NCBI GenBank assembly: GCA_018815265.1
Contig: JAHIYG010000311.1
Coordinates: 1 to 14,743, forward strand
Reading direction: 5' to 3'
From: Candidatus Altarchaeota archaeon
Lineage (GTDB): Archaea > Altiarchaeota > Altiarchaeia > IMC4 > SCGC-AAA252-I15
Length of the DNA: 14,743 nt
Below the pieces are notes generated by a model. That model saw only the letters and a program-made list of their open reading frames with translations. It ran no database searches and had not been told where the DNA came from. Shown here piece by piece: positions 6,152 to 13,373 of the stretch. Each line of letters begins with the position of its first letter. Positions within the stretch are counted from its first letter, which is position 1. A program made the position numbers and the translations under genes.

Positions 6152-7318
6152 ATGCGCATTGCTATGTTTTCCTGGGAGACCTTCAATTCACTGCCTGTCG
6201 GCGGAGTCTCAGCTGTTGTGACCCAATTAAGCGAGGCATTGGCTGAGAAAGGCCATGAAGTGCATGTTTTCACAAGGGCGTGTGAGGGCAAACCAGAGCA
6301 TGAACTCATAAACGGCGTATGGGAGCACAGATGCGTCACACCTGGTATGGAGGATTTCATAGACTACATGGACCACATGTGCGACAGCATAGTATCCTGC
6401 TTCCACTGGGCTGAACAAGAATATGGTCGCTTCGATGTAATCCACGGCCACGACTGGCATATCGTAAATGCATTGGCTAATATACGCGCAAACAAAGGAT
6501 ATGATAACCTAGTCTGGAGCGCCCACAGCACTGAATACGGTAGAAACGGCAACCACCATGCAGACAACTGGTTCGCAGCAAGGGTCAGGCACAGGGAATG
6601 GCTTGGGGGATATATCTCTAAAAAAGTCACTACAGTGTCTTATGCGATGCGGCATGAGTTGGGCAGGGAGTATCAGGTTCCACAGGATAAGGTGTCGGTG
6701 ATTTACAACGGCATAAACACGAAAACATTTGAGGGTGTGTTGGATGCTGGCAAGGTGAAGGAGAGGTTTGGGTTGCATCCGCTTGATCCGGTTATACTTT
6801 TTTTTGGCAGGATGGCATATCAGAAGGGGCCTGACCTGCTTTTGGAGGCAATTCCAGACATAATCAATGAATTCTATAATGCACGCTTCATATTCGCAGG
6901 TTCAGGCGACATGATAGCGCATATTAAGGGTAGGGCGGCGTATTTGGGTGTGCTTCATAAAATCCGCACCCTCGGTTACGTCGATGAAAAGACGAAAATG
7001 GACCTGTTCAAAGGATGTGACCTGGTATGTGTGCCCTCCAGAAATGAGCCCTTTGGAATAATCACGCTGGAGGCTTGGGCTTGCGGGAAGCCTGTTGTTG
7101 CATGCGACGTCGGTGGGCCATCTGAAATAATCGAAAACTTCAAAACCGGCGTAAAAGTCAATCATGACCCCGCAAGCATTGCATGGGGTATAAAATACTT
7201 TTTAGGTGACAGAAGCGGGCAAAGCCTCAAAAAAATGGCTCCAATATGTGTTGCAGAAGCCAAAAAATATGACTGGTCAGAGCTTGCCAAACAATACCTG
7301 AATGTCTATAAAAAATAG
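6152..7318 (+). CDS. GT4-family glycosyltransferase, glycogen synthase-like
   Basis: Probably extends alpha-glucan from a nucleotide sugar in the cytosol. GT-B fold, 388 residues. The N-terminal domain opens with the glycine loop LPVGGVSAVV (14-23) and contains DVIHGHDWH (95-103). The C-terminal donor-binding domain has VILFFGRMAYQKG (214-226, with the donor-binding Arg220 and Lys225) and the E-x7-E motif Glu299-PFGIITL-Glu307, followed by GKPVVACDVGGPSEI (312-326). These are retaining GT4 hallmarks and close to archaeal and actinobacterial glycogen synthase-type proteins. The Shine-Dalgarno site GAGGTG (6139-6144) is 7 nt before the ATG and overlaps the stop of the winged-helix gene. GH57 and debranching-enzyme genes nearby support a glycogen role over cell-surface glycan synthesis, although the family as a whole is broad. 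Confidence 0.85.
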   Translation: MRIAMFSWETFNSLPVGGVSAVVTQLSEALAEKGHEVHVFTRACEGKPEHELINGVWEHRCVTPGMEDFIDYMDHMCDSIVSCFHWAEQEYGRFDVIHGHDWHIVNALANIRANKGYDNLVWSAHSTEYGRNGNHHADNWFAARVRHREWLGGYISKKVTTVSYAMRHELGREYQVPQDKVSVIYNGINTKTFEGVLDAGKVKERFGLHPLDPVILFFGRMAYQKGPDLLLEAIPDIINEFYNARFIFAGSGDMIAHIKGRAAYLGVLHKIRTLGYVDEKTKMDLFKGCDLVCVPSRNEPFGIITLEAWACGKPVVACDVGGPSEIIENFKTGVKVNHDPASIAWGIKYFLGDRSGQSLKKMAPICVAEAKKYDWSELAKQYLNVYKK

Positions 7319-7328
7319 CAGTCACTCA

Positions 7329-7336
7329 CTTAAATG
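7329..7336 (+). promoter_or_regulatory. TATA-like box of the pilin-like gene
   Basis: CTTAAATG is centred about 27 bp before ATG 7359, predicting a leaderless transcript separate from the glycosyltransferase operon. The G5 run at 7336-7340 is too far from the ATG (about 18 nt) to be a Shine-Dalgarno site for it. Confidence 0.4.
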
Positions 7337-7358
7337 GGGGTATATCTAATTTCTACTG

Positions 7359-7856
7359 ATGATGGGAAAGAGTGGTCATAGTGCGTTGGAGTATATTTTA
7401 ACCTATGGCTGGGCTGTTTTGGCTGTGATGGTTGCTGGTGTCATAATCTATCAAGTCAACATACTGTTTGTCTCTACGTCTATATCCACTTCTGCATTGG
7501 GTTTTTCAAAGCTGAAGCCGCAGCTGAATTCAGTGTCGCTAGCAAACACTGGGGAACTACAGATTGCATTCACTAACGGCTTAAGCAGACAGATAACTGT
7601 CTTGAAGGATGGTCTTGAGTTGAGTGTGCAGCAGGAAGGCGTCTGCGAAAACATTGAAATAGAAGGATGTATTGAAGACAGATGTGTAGTGAGCTTAAAC
7701 CATAATTTCCTAATCACTGCGGATTCATGCCTCACAGGCACTCCAAACAAGGGCAGGCCATATATCCTGGATGTTGAAATACCCTATGAACTGAATGCAG
7801 GCAACATTTTGATAACCCAAACTGAGAAAGGAACCATTAGGGGGCCTTACGAGTGA
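7359..7856 (+). CDS. Pilin-like protein with class III signal peptide
   Basis: The N-terminus MMGKSG followed by HSALEYILTYGWAVLAVMVAGVIIY is an archaeal type IV pilin signature. A short basic leader ends in Gly, the prepilin peptidase site would be after Gly6, and Glu lies at mature position 5 (H-S-A-L-E), followed by about 20 hydrophobic residues that build the filament core or act as a membrane anchor. ALEYxxTYGWA is frequent in DPANN-type and related archaeal pilin-like proteins. The mature part (about 130 residues) is rich in beta-strand and polar residues, with four cysteines (C in EGVCENI, EGCIEDRC and DSCLTG) that could form two disulfides outside the cell. Start ATG 7359 or ATG 7362. 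Its 3' end overlaps the convergent GH57 gene by 20 bp. Function in adhesion or as a minor pilin is inferred; no pilus assembly genes are in view. Confidence 0.82.
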   Translation: MMGKSGHSALEYILTYGWAVLAVMVAGVIIYQVNILFVSTSISTSALGFSKLKPQLNSVSLANTGELQIAFTNGLSRQITVLKDGLELSVQQEGVCENIEIEGCIEDRCVVSLNHNFLITADSCLTGTPNKGRPYILDVEIPYELNAGNILITQTEKGTIRGPYE

Positions 7857-9078
7857 CTTGCTCCTTTTTCATGTTGTAGCATATGATTTTCTCTCTGAAG
7901 TCCATCAACGCTGCATGATAGTTTAGTCCTGCATCGAATGGGTTGCCGTGGTGACTGAAGTATTCGTGTACGCTGCCATCCCCCATGCCTTTGGTGCACA
8001 TGTAGTAGAAGTGGTCTGAAATCTGAAACATCCGATAAATCCTCTTGAACTCGGGGTTTTTGCTTTTTTTCACTTCATTTTCCAGTTCCTTAAGCCTTAC
8101 GAAATTCAGGTGTTGCATGTGGTTTCCAAGCCAGGCACTGGGGTCCCGCTCCAAGTCAGCCCAGGATATGGTCTCATACCATGGGACATTCACCTCACCT
8201 CTTGGATGGTATTTTCCTGCGACCTCCGAGGGTGTGTTAAACTCTAGGTTGCCTTTTTCAAGTATCTTATGGGGGAGGGCATCTAGGAAGTAGAATATCC
8301 CTGTGTCTTCCCACTGGTGTTCCCCGAATGTTTCATAGTCCATGAAAAGGTTTATTGTGTCGCCGCTGCATGATGTGAGCCAGTCGGCGTATTTTTCCGC
8401 TGTCAACGGCCATCCACTCCACCATCTCGCGCTGAACCTGTAGCCGATGTCGTCTGATAATCTGTAGTTCCTCAAGAGAACCTTAAGCTTTCCCTCCTTT
8501 CTGGTGTATATGTAGTTGGGGCTCTTCCATCCTTCGAGGACGCGTTCTATTCCTTCTGCCATGATGGCTTTGTAACCCATCTCCTCCACTTCCTTAGCTA
8601 TTGTGTTGTGGTATAGGAGTTCCGTGTTTCTGAACACCTGTGGCTTGTAGCCTAGGAGGTCTTTCACAAGCTGTTCCTGCTCTTTGACCTGCTCTTTGAA
8701 TTCTTCCCTGTAATCGAACAGGCTTGATAAGCTGTGGTAGCGTGTTTCAACTAGGAATTCGCAGCATCCTGTTTCTCCCAATTGTTTGAAGACTTCGAGG
8801 AGGTCTTTATCCCAGCGTTCCATCTGTTCGAGTACCGTCCCCGAGAGGCTGTATGACACCTTGAACTTCCTCTTCTGGTTTTTGAGTAAGTCTATGTTGT
8901 GGAGTATGTTTTTTGTTGCTGGCCAGTAGCATTTTTTTGCGACTTTATGGAGTGTCCACTCGTTCAATCCAGTGTCAAAGTAGTAGTCTTCCAGTTTGCC
9001 CTTGCATTTATCATTGGGCCAGAACCATCGCAGCCTGTGTGGCTGGTGCATTTGGAAGTAAAAACATATTGAAGTCAT
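7837..9078 (-). CDS. GH57 glycoside hydrolase (alpha-amylase/4-alpha-glucanotransferase type)
   Basis: Acts on alpha-1,4-glucan. In this 413-residue protein the GH57 conserved regions can be read in order: MHQPHR (10-15) at the start of the barrel; VFRNTELLY (148-156) with Glu153 as the expected nucleophile; LFMDYETFGEHQ (244-255) with Asp247 as the expected acid/base; and a C-terminal helical region with YFSHHGNPFDAG. No signal peptide is present, so it is cytosolic, which fits turnover of internal glycogen rather than external starch. The length is that of the short archaeal members annotated as alpha-amylase beside glycogen genes, not of the longer branching enzymes. A Shine-Dalgarno-like GGGTGGAT lies just before the ATG on the minus strand. 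The gene is divergent from the debranching enzyme across a palindrome-rich gap. Which reaction it performs cannot be decided from sequence alone. Confidence 0.92.
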   Translation of the reverse strand: MTSICFYFQMHQPHRLRWFWPNDKCKGKLEDYYFDTGLNEWTLHKVAKKCYWPATKNILHNIDLLKNQKRKFKVSYSLSGTVLEQMERWDKDLLEVFKQLGETGCCEFLVETRYHSLSSLFDYREEFKEQVKEQEQLVKDLLGYKPQVFRNTELLYHNTIAKEVEEMGYKAIMAEGIERVLEGWKSPNYIYTRKEGKLKVLLRNYRLSDDIGYRFSARWWSGWPLTAEKYADWLTSCSGDTINLFMDYETFGEHQWEDTGIFYFLDALPHKILEKGNLEFNTPSEVAGKYHPRGEVNVPWYETISWADLERDPSAWLGNHMQHLNFVRLKELENEVKKSKNPEFKRIYRMFQISDHFYYMCTKGMGDGSVHEYFSHHGNPFDAGLNYHAALMDFREKIICYNMKKEQVTRKAP

Positions 9079-9109
9079 TTAATCCACCCTCATTATTTCG
9101 CGAGCGTTT

Positions 9110-9136
9110 TTGCTGCGAACAAAAAGTTCGCGGCAA
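9110..9136. repeat. 11-bp hairpin in the GH57/debranching-enzyme gap
   Basis: TTGCTGCGAAC (9110-9120) and GTTCGCGGCAA (9126-9136) pair over 11 positions (one T:G) around AAAAA. A further TTCGC at 9097-9101 could compete for GCGAA at 9115-9119, so alternative structures are possible if transcribed. On the minus strand it sits 32-58 nt before the GH57 ATG. Confidence 0.65.
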
Positions 9137-9139
9137 TCA

Positions 9140-9155
9140 GAAACATTTATGTTTC
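9140..9155. promoter_or_regulatory. Perfect palindrome GAAACAT-TT-ATGTTTC, candidate operator
   Basis: Seven-base arms around two T, in the divergent promoter region. A third GAAACAT stands at 9228-9234, just downstream of the debranching-enzyme TATA box, and a looser version lies at 5847-5867. Symmetry and position suggest a dimeric regulator. As a loop of only 2 nt is sterically poor for RNA, a DNA site is likelier than a hairpin. Confidence 0.45.
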
Positions 9156-9158
9156 CGC

Positions 9159-9175
9159 TTTTGCCGAAGGCAAAA
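9159..9175. repeat. 7-bp inverted repeat TTTTGCC-GAA-GGCAAAA
   Basis: Third inverted repeat of the cluster in the divergent gap, arms 9159-9165 and 9169-9175 with a 3-nt loop. It can be extended by one pair if A9176 is bulged. Confidence 0.6.
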
Positions 9176-9206
9176 AGGCTCAGGGTATCTGATTTTGTAT
9201 TTGGGG

Positions 9207-9214
9207 TTTATATA
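9207..9214 (+). promoter_or_regulatory. TATA box of the glycogen debranching enzyme gene
   Basis: TTTATATA matches the archaeal consensus exactly and predicts a start near 9236-9238, about 10 nt before ATG 9247. The predicted start lies just after the GAAACAT copy at 9228-9234, so a protein bound there could block transcription. Confidence 0.6.
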
Positions 9215-9246
9215 GGTTATATTTCTGGAAACATAATAGGAATTTG

Positions 9247-11130
9247 ATGTATGCCGACGTTTCTGGAGGGATTTCACCGGTTTTTGACCTTCAAAGGCTT
9301 GGTTTAGGCAGGTGCAGGAGTATCGAGTTCCTGATTTCAAACGGTTTAGGCGGTTATTGCTCTACATCGATTTGCGGTTTGAACACTAGGAAATACCATG
9401 GTCTTTTGGTTGCTTCAAGGCATGGCTTGGATAGGAGGGTTGTTTTGGAGGCGTTTCTTGAGGAACTGGATGTTGGGGGGGAGGTAAATAGTCTGTCTGT
9501 GATGCAGTATGCAGGCGCATTAGATGATAGGGGCTTCAAAAACATGTTATCATTCAAATGCGGCGTAAACTATGCTCAAACAACTTGTTCATTCAATGAT
9601 GTGAATGTTGCCCGCAATCTATACATCGTCGAAGGCAAAAACGCGGTCGTGTTGAATTACACCGTCCAAAACATGTCTGGCTATGATTCGGCATTGACTG
9701 TTAGGCCGCTTGTGAACATGCGAAGTTTTCATGAAGTCAATCCTTCTGGTAGGTACCTGACTCAAGCTAAAGTTGAGGGCGGATTCACAACATCTTCTAG
9801 CAATGAATGCATGTTCTTCAAATGCCCGGTTGACTGTGTTTTTCTGGATGGGCTATGGTATAAGAGTGTTAAATATGCTCTGGAGGAGGAGCGTGGGGAA
9901 CAGGATGTTGAGGAAATGTATTCTCCTGGGAGACTGGTTTTTCAGACCCCTTCAAATTCCACGAAAACGTGGAATATTGAAATCGGTTATGGGGAATCAG
10001 AAGATGGCGCTCGCCCAACCCTATCAACAGTCTCTAAAATGAAGCAGATAGAGTTAGACGGTAACCCCAGATTCAGTCTGGAAAAAACAGGCATTTCATT
10101 TTTGGTTGACGTGGAAGGGGAGAAATCAATAATTGCAGGTTATCACTGGTTTGCTGACTGGGGCAGGGATTCAATGATTAGCCTGCCAGGTTTAACCTTG
10201 ATTAACGGCAAATACGATGTTGCAGAGTCAATTCTTGCAAGATTCATAGACCACACAAAAGACGGCAGGATTCCGACGAGATTCACAACTGATGGGCCGG
10301 TATACTATGACTTCGACGGCTCCCTATGGCTTATTGACAGACTTAAGGAACATTTGAAATACGCGGGTTTAGAGCGCTCCAAAAACCTGCTTACCCCACG
10401 TTGGAACAAAATCAAGTCTATAATGGACGGCTACAGCCAGCATGTCGTAGACGGGATATTGCGGCATAAATCCGGCACTTGGATGGATACATTGGAGCGA
10501 CATGACGCAGTGGAGGTGCAGGCGCTATGGTATAATGCCTTAAAGGTTGTTGAGGGATTTTCAAAACTACTAGGTGACAGTTTGGACTACAGCAATCTAT
10601 TGTCTGACTTTGAGTCTGCGTTCATGGACAAATACTTCAACGGCAGCTACCTAGATGACTGCTTGGGTGACAAGAGCATAAGGCCTAACCAGGCAATAGC
10701 GGTTTCCATGGATTATTCGCCGATTCCTCCAAAGGATGCAGCCAATATTCTAAAAGTTGTCGCAGACGAGCTATTGACTCCGTGCGGTTTGAGGACACTA
10801 TCTCCAAGAGACCAAAAATACATGGGCCGATATGTGGGTGGGGTCAAGGAGCGGGAGATTGCATATCACAACGGCACGGTATGGCCTTGGCTTTTGGGTC
10901 CATACTGTAAGGCAGCATCGAAAATAGGCGGAAACATCGGGCGAAAATTCACTGAAAAAATCCTAGGTGACGCATTCAAATATGTTGGTATAAACTGCAT
11001 TGGTTCATTGAACGAAATATACGATGGCAACCCCCCGCATACTCCACGGGGTGCCATAACCCAGGCATGGTCTGTGGCTGAAATACTTAGGGCATATAAT
11101 GAAGACACCGTAGCCCAGAAAAAACTATAA
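9247..11130 (+). CDS. Glycogen debranching enzyme, archaeal/bacterial type (amylo-alpha-1,6-glucosidase, GH133)
   Basis: Removes alpha-1,6 branches of glycogen in the cytosol. Of 627 residues, the N-terminal part (about 24-260) is the beta-rich domain of archaeal/bacterial debranching enzymes, with FLISNGLGGYCSTSICGLNTRKYHGLL (28-54 in outline). The C-terminal part (about 285-620) is the catalytic (alpha/alpha)6 barrel with GYHWFADWGRDSMISLPGL (298-316), GTWMD (410-414), EVQALWYNAL (423-432), YHNGTVWPWLLGPY (540-553), and NEIYDG followed by PHTPRGAITQAWS (589-609). DWGRDS and NEIYDG hold the acidic residues expected to be catalytic. No signal peptide. TTG 9244 is in frame, but ATG 9247 is the natural start. 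The gene follows its own promoter and is the last of the glycogen genes here. Confidence 0.96.
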   Translation: MYADVSGGISPVFDLQRLGLGRCRSIEFLISNGLGGYCSTSICGLNTRKYHGLLVASRHGLDRRVVLEAFLEELDVGGEVNSLSVMQYAGALDDRGFKNMLSFKCGVNYAQTTCSFNDVNVARNLYIVEGKNAVVLNYTVQNMSGYDSALTVRPLVNMRSFHEVNPSGRYLTQAKVEGGFTTSSSNECMFFKCPVDCVFLDGLWYKSVKYALEEERGEQDVEEMYSPGRLVFQTPSNSTKTWNIEIGYGESEDGARPTLSTVSKMKQIELDGNPRFSLEKTGISFLVDVEGEKSIIAGYHWFADWGRDSMISLPGLTLINGKYDVAESILARFIDHTKDGRIPTRFTTDGPVYYDFDGSLWLIDRLKEHLKYAGLERSKNLLTPRWNKIKSIMDGYSQHVVDGILRHKSGTWMDTLERHDAVEVQALWYNALKVVEGFSKLLGDSLDYSNLLSDFESAFMDKYFNGSYLDDCLGDKSIRPNQAIAVSMDYSPIPPKDAANILKVVADELLTPCGLRTLSPRDQKYMGRYVGGVKEREIAYHNGTVWPWLLGPYCKAASKIGGNIGRKFTEKILGDAFKYVGINCIGSLNEIYDGNPPHTPRGAITQAWSVAEILRAYNEDTVAQKKL

Positions 11131-11132
11131 AG

Positions 11133-11140
11133 CTTATATG
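11133..11140 (+). promoter_or_regulatory. TATA box of the cysteine-module lipoprotein gene
   Basis: CTTATATG is centred about 25 bp before ATG 11162, and no Shine-Dalgarno site precedes that ATG. Together these predict a leaderless transcript independent of the debranching enzyme gene, whose stop is 3 bp upstream of this box. Confidence 0.5.
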
Positions 11141-11161
11141 CTGTGAAGCAGATATTTTTCC

Positions 11162-12703
11162 ATGGACTGTATCAAACCAATTCTTATTTTATCAATTATT
11201 ATCGTCTTGGCAAGTGGATGCGTTGAAAACCTACTGGGCTCCAAGAAGGGGACCCAATCTGAAATAGTCTGTGATCCACCATATCTCAGGGTCGGTGCGG
11301 ACTGTTGTTTGGACAGGGACCAGAACAGAATCTGCGACCGAGACGAACAACCCGTTAGAGCCACAACACTACCTGTTCGAACTACGACAGCGCCTGCTCG
11401 AACGCAGACTACGGTTGCAGTCCCGTCACTTTGTTCATCTGACTCTGACTGCAGCGGCCCAAGTGAGATGGTGGTCTGCAGAGGAAGCCAAGTAGTCAAG
11501 GTAGCCATAGGCTACGTATGCAATAATCCAGCAACTGTGCGGGCTGAATGCGTTGGGAAAACAGACGTTACTGTCCTGCAGACATGTGCTTCAGATGAAG
11601 TCTGTGTATGGGGCATATGCCTGCCTGAGGACGAATACAGCGACTACTCAGAAACACCCACGACATCTGCATCACCTACGACGACAGTGGCTGGTGCTAC
11701 TACCTCAACACCTGCTGAAACGACAACCACAACAGCCACTGGTGTAACCACAACCACTTCTGCTGAAACGACCACTACGACATTGGGTATGGAGTCTGAG
11801 TCCGAATCCACAACTACTACAACACTCGTATCACTGACTTGCGGGACTTTCAAGGCTTGGAGTTCCATGCAGTGCGCACTAGCATCATGTCCTGCAGGCA
11901 AATCCTGTGCATATACTCCAAACATAAACCCGACCAAACCCGGAACATGCAGTTGCAAGTCTGTTCCCACAACAACGACAACATTGGCTCCCGCGCTGTC
12001 ATGCACTTCATTGCCTGCGTTCACATCAGGTTCATGTGCGTCAAGAACATGTCTATTAGGAAACACATGCGCATACAATCCACCCAGCGGAGGAAGCCTA
12101 TGGGGTACATGCAGCTGTGAACCATGGGTTCCAGGGACAATAACCCTCCCAACGCTGCCGACGACAACGACTACTTTGTCGGGTTTCCCCTGCAGTGGTC
12201 CAGCAGTTGGTTCAGCGTCCTGCTCGGGTAGGACATGCTCCGCAGGAAAGGTCTGCGAATATAGCGCTGGCCCGATGCCAGGGTTCGGCTCATGCTCTTG
12301 CAAGTCTGCAACCACCACATCCCTCATGATTGGAACAGTCACTCTGCCCACTGTATCCTTCACTATACCAACTACATCAACGACTTTCCCAGGTCTGCCG
12401 TGTAATATTGGTCCAGCATCAAGTCAGGCGACATGTGATGCGAGAACGTGTTCCTCAGGGAAAGTATGCAAGTATAAATCAGGCACAATACCTGGGTTGG
12501 GTTCATGCGAATGCAAGACGCCGTCAACCACGACAACCTTGACAATTGGGACAGTAACTCTACCTCGTGTATCTGTGACCCTACCAACTACTTCAACCAC
12601 CCTCCCTGTTGGGACTTACGTGACTATATCATTTGCTCCAGTAACTACCCTGAAGGCATTCCCAACACTTATTACGCCAACGACAATCAGGTTATATCCA
12701 TGA
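11162..12703 (+). CDS. Secreted lipoprotein with Thr-rich linkers and four six-cysteine modules
   Basis: 513 residues. The signal peptide MDCIKPILILSIIIVLASGC ends in a lipobox (LASG before Cys20), so the mature protein is probably a lipid-anchored surface protein. Order: a Cys-rich segment with CDPPY and CCLDRDQNRICDRDE (37-62); a second Cys-rich region (91-153) starting CSSDSDC and ending CVWGICLP; a Thr/Ser/Glu stalk (165-223); then four copies of C-x(9,10)-C-x4-C-x5-C-x(12,13)-C-x-C at Cys227-265, 281-319, 344-380 and 414-451, separated by Thr-rich linkers; and a Thr/Pro-rich, hydrophobic tail. Each module contains K/N-x-C-x-Y and ends GxCxC. The linkers are probably O-glycosylated. I cannot name the module family. 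It is convergent with the small secreted protein (2 bp gap). Confidence 0.85.
   Translation: MDCIKPILILSIIIVLASGCVENLLGSKKGTQSEIVCDPPYLRVGADCCLDRDQNRICDRDEQPVRATTLPVRTTTAPARTQTTVAVPSLCSSDSDCSGPSEMVVCRGSQVVKVAIGYVCNNPATVRAECVGKTDVTVLQTCASDEVCVWGICLPEDEYSDYSETPTTSASPTTTVAGATTSTPAETTTTTATGVTTTTSAETTTTTLGMESESESTTTTTLVSLTCGTFKAWSSMQCALASCPAGKSCAYTPNINPTKPGTCSCKSVPTTTTTLAPALSCTSLPAFTSGSCASRTCLLGNTCAYNPPSGGSLWGTCSCEPWVPGTITLPTLPTTTTTLSGFPCSGPAVGSASCSGRTCSAGKVCEYSAGPMPGFGSCSCKSATTTSLMIGTVTLPTVSFTIPTTSTTFPGLPCNIGPASSQATCDARTCSSGKVCKYKSGTIPGLGSCECKTPSTTTTLTIGTVTLPRVSVTLPTTSTTLPVGTYVTISFAPVTTLKAFPTLITPTTIRLYP
11840..12514 (+). repeat. Tandem six-cysteine module repeats (four units plus repeated linkers)
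   Basis: Units lie at 11840-11956, 12002-12118, 12191-12301 and 12401-12514. The linkers after units 3 and 4 are also near copies (IGTVTLPxVSxTxPTTSTT), so module and linker were duplicated together. DNA of units 3 and 4 is clearly related but diverged, so the duplication is not recent. Confidence 0.8.
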
Positions 12704-12705
12704 GG

Positions 12706-13362
12706 TTATCGTCCTAAAATTCCCCTGAAGAAATTCACTATTCCCCCTACCACTCCCCCTCCGCTGTCTTGCGTCACGGAACCCGGTGGTCGAGGCTGCG
12801 TTGTCGAAGTCACTGGGATGGTCTCAGACATGGTGGTTGACGTCGTCGAGGCTGCAGTATCGCCGCCCACTTCATCTGCTTTTTCGCCCTGGCATTCAAC
12901 ATCGTACACCTGTTTCCTGCAGAATTCCTCTATTGCATGCGACAGGTCAAATGAGCCTATGACCTCTCCTGTGCTGTAGTCGTATACTGTCATAGAACGC
13001 AGGTTCTTTTTGAAGGGTATAACCACTGTGAAATCATTTGAATCCTTGATGACATAATGTGGTTCGTTTTCATCGAGATCTCCGTCATCTGATATCTGGC
13101 AGTGCCTTGGATCCATTATTGTCCTACTCCACCAAATATCATCCCTGTCTGTTCTAACAACCATCTTAAGTGATGCGTCGTCATTGAAGTTTGGCAGGAA
13201 ATTAGGTGCTACACCATATACGACTTTAACTTCATCCATTGTGACATACCCCTGTCGCGAGGTCATCTCCATAACCACTGCCTTTCTGAAATCCTGCTCA
13301 GAGCATACTGTATGGACTAAAGCAAGCATCACCAACGCCGCCGTCATTATTTTTTTATCCAT
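12706..13362 (-). CDS. Small secreted protein with Thr/Ser-rich linker and hydrophobic C-terminus
   Basis: A 218-residue protein I do not recognise. MDKKIMTAALVMLALVHTVCS (1-21) is a Sec signal peptide, cleaved probably around Cys20/Ser21. A mature domain of about 140 residues follows, rich in Asp and beta-strand character, with DRDDIWWSRTIMD, the acidic SDDGDLDENEP (91-101), which could bind calcium, and VYDYSTGEVIGSFDLSH. Three cysteines (88, 148, 157) are beyond the leader. A Thr/Ser/Pro linker (about 170-200) leads to GGGVVGGIVNFFRGILGR, a short amphipathic or anchoring tail too short and basic for an ordinary membrane helix. It starts 9 bp after the stop of the metalloprotease gene, so both are one unit; it may be a partner, inhibitor or chaperone of the protease (inference). 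No Shine-Dalgarno site; an A12 tract precedes and includes the start. Confidence 0.8.
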   Translation of the reverse strand: MDKKIMTAALVMLALVHTVCSEQDFRKAVVMEMTSRQGYVTMDEVKVVYGVAPNFLPNFNDDASLKMVVRTDRDDIWWSRTIMDPRHCQISDDGDLDENEPHYVIKDSNDFTVVIPFKKNLRSMTVYDYSTGEVIGSFDLSHAIEEFCRKQVYDVECQGEKADEVGGDTAASTTSTTMSETIPVTSTTQPRPPGSVTQDSGGGVVGGIVNFFRGILGR

Positions 13363-13373
13363 TTTTTTTTTTT
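13362..13373. repeat. 12-nt poly-A (minus strand) tract joining stop and start codons
   Basis: On the minus strand the sequence reads TAAAAAAAAAAAATG: the last two A of the protease stop codon and the A of the next gene's ATG belong to one A12 run. A second A7 run (13350-13356) is within the first codons of the downstream gene. It replaces the ribosome binding site and is a possible slippage site. Confidence 0.75.

Noticed and set aside
11644..12363. 239-codon minus-strand frame opposite the lipoprotein gene
   Set aside because: Val-rich mirror of the repeated Thr codons; the plus strand has a signal peptide, lipobox and regular cysteine modules.
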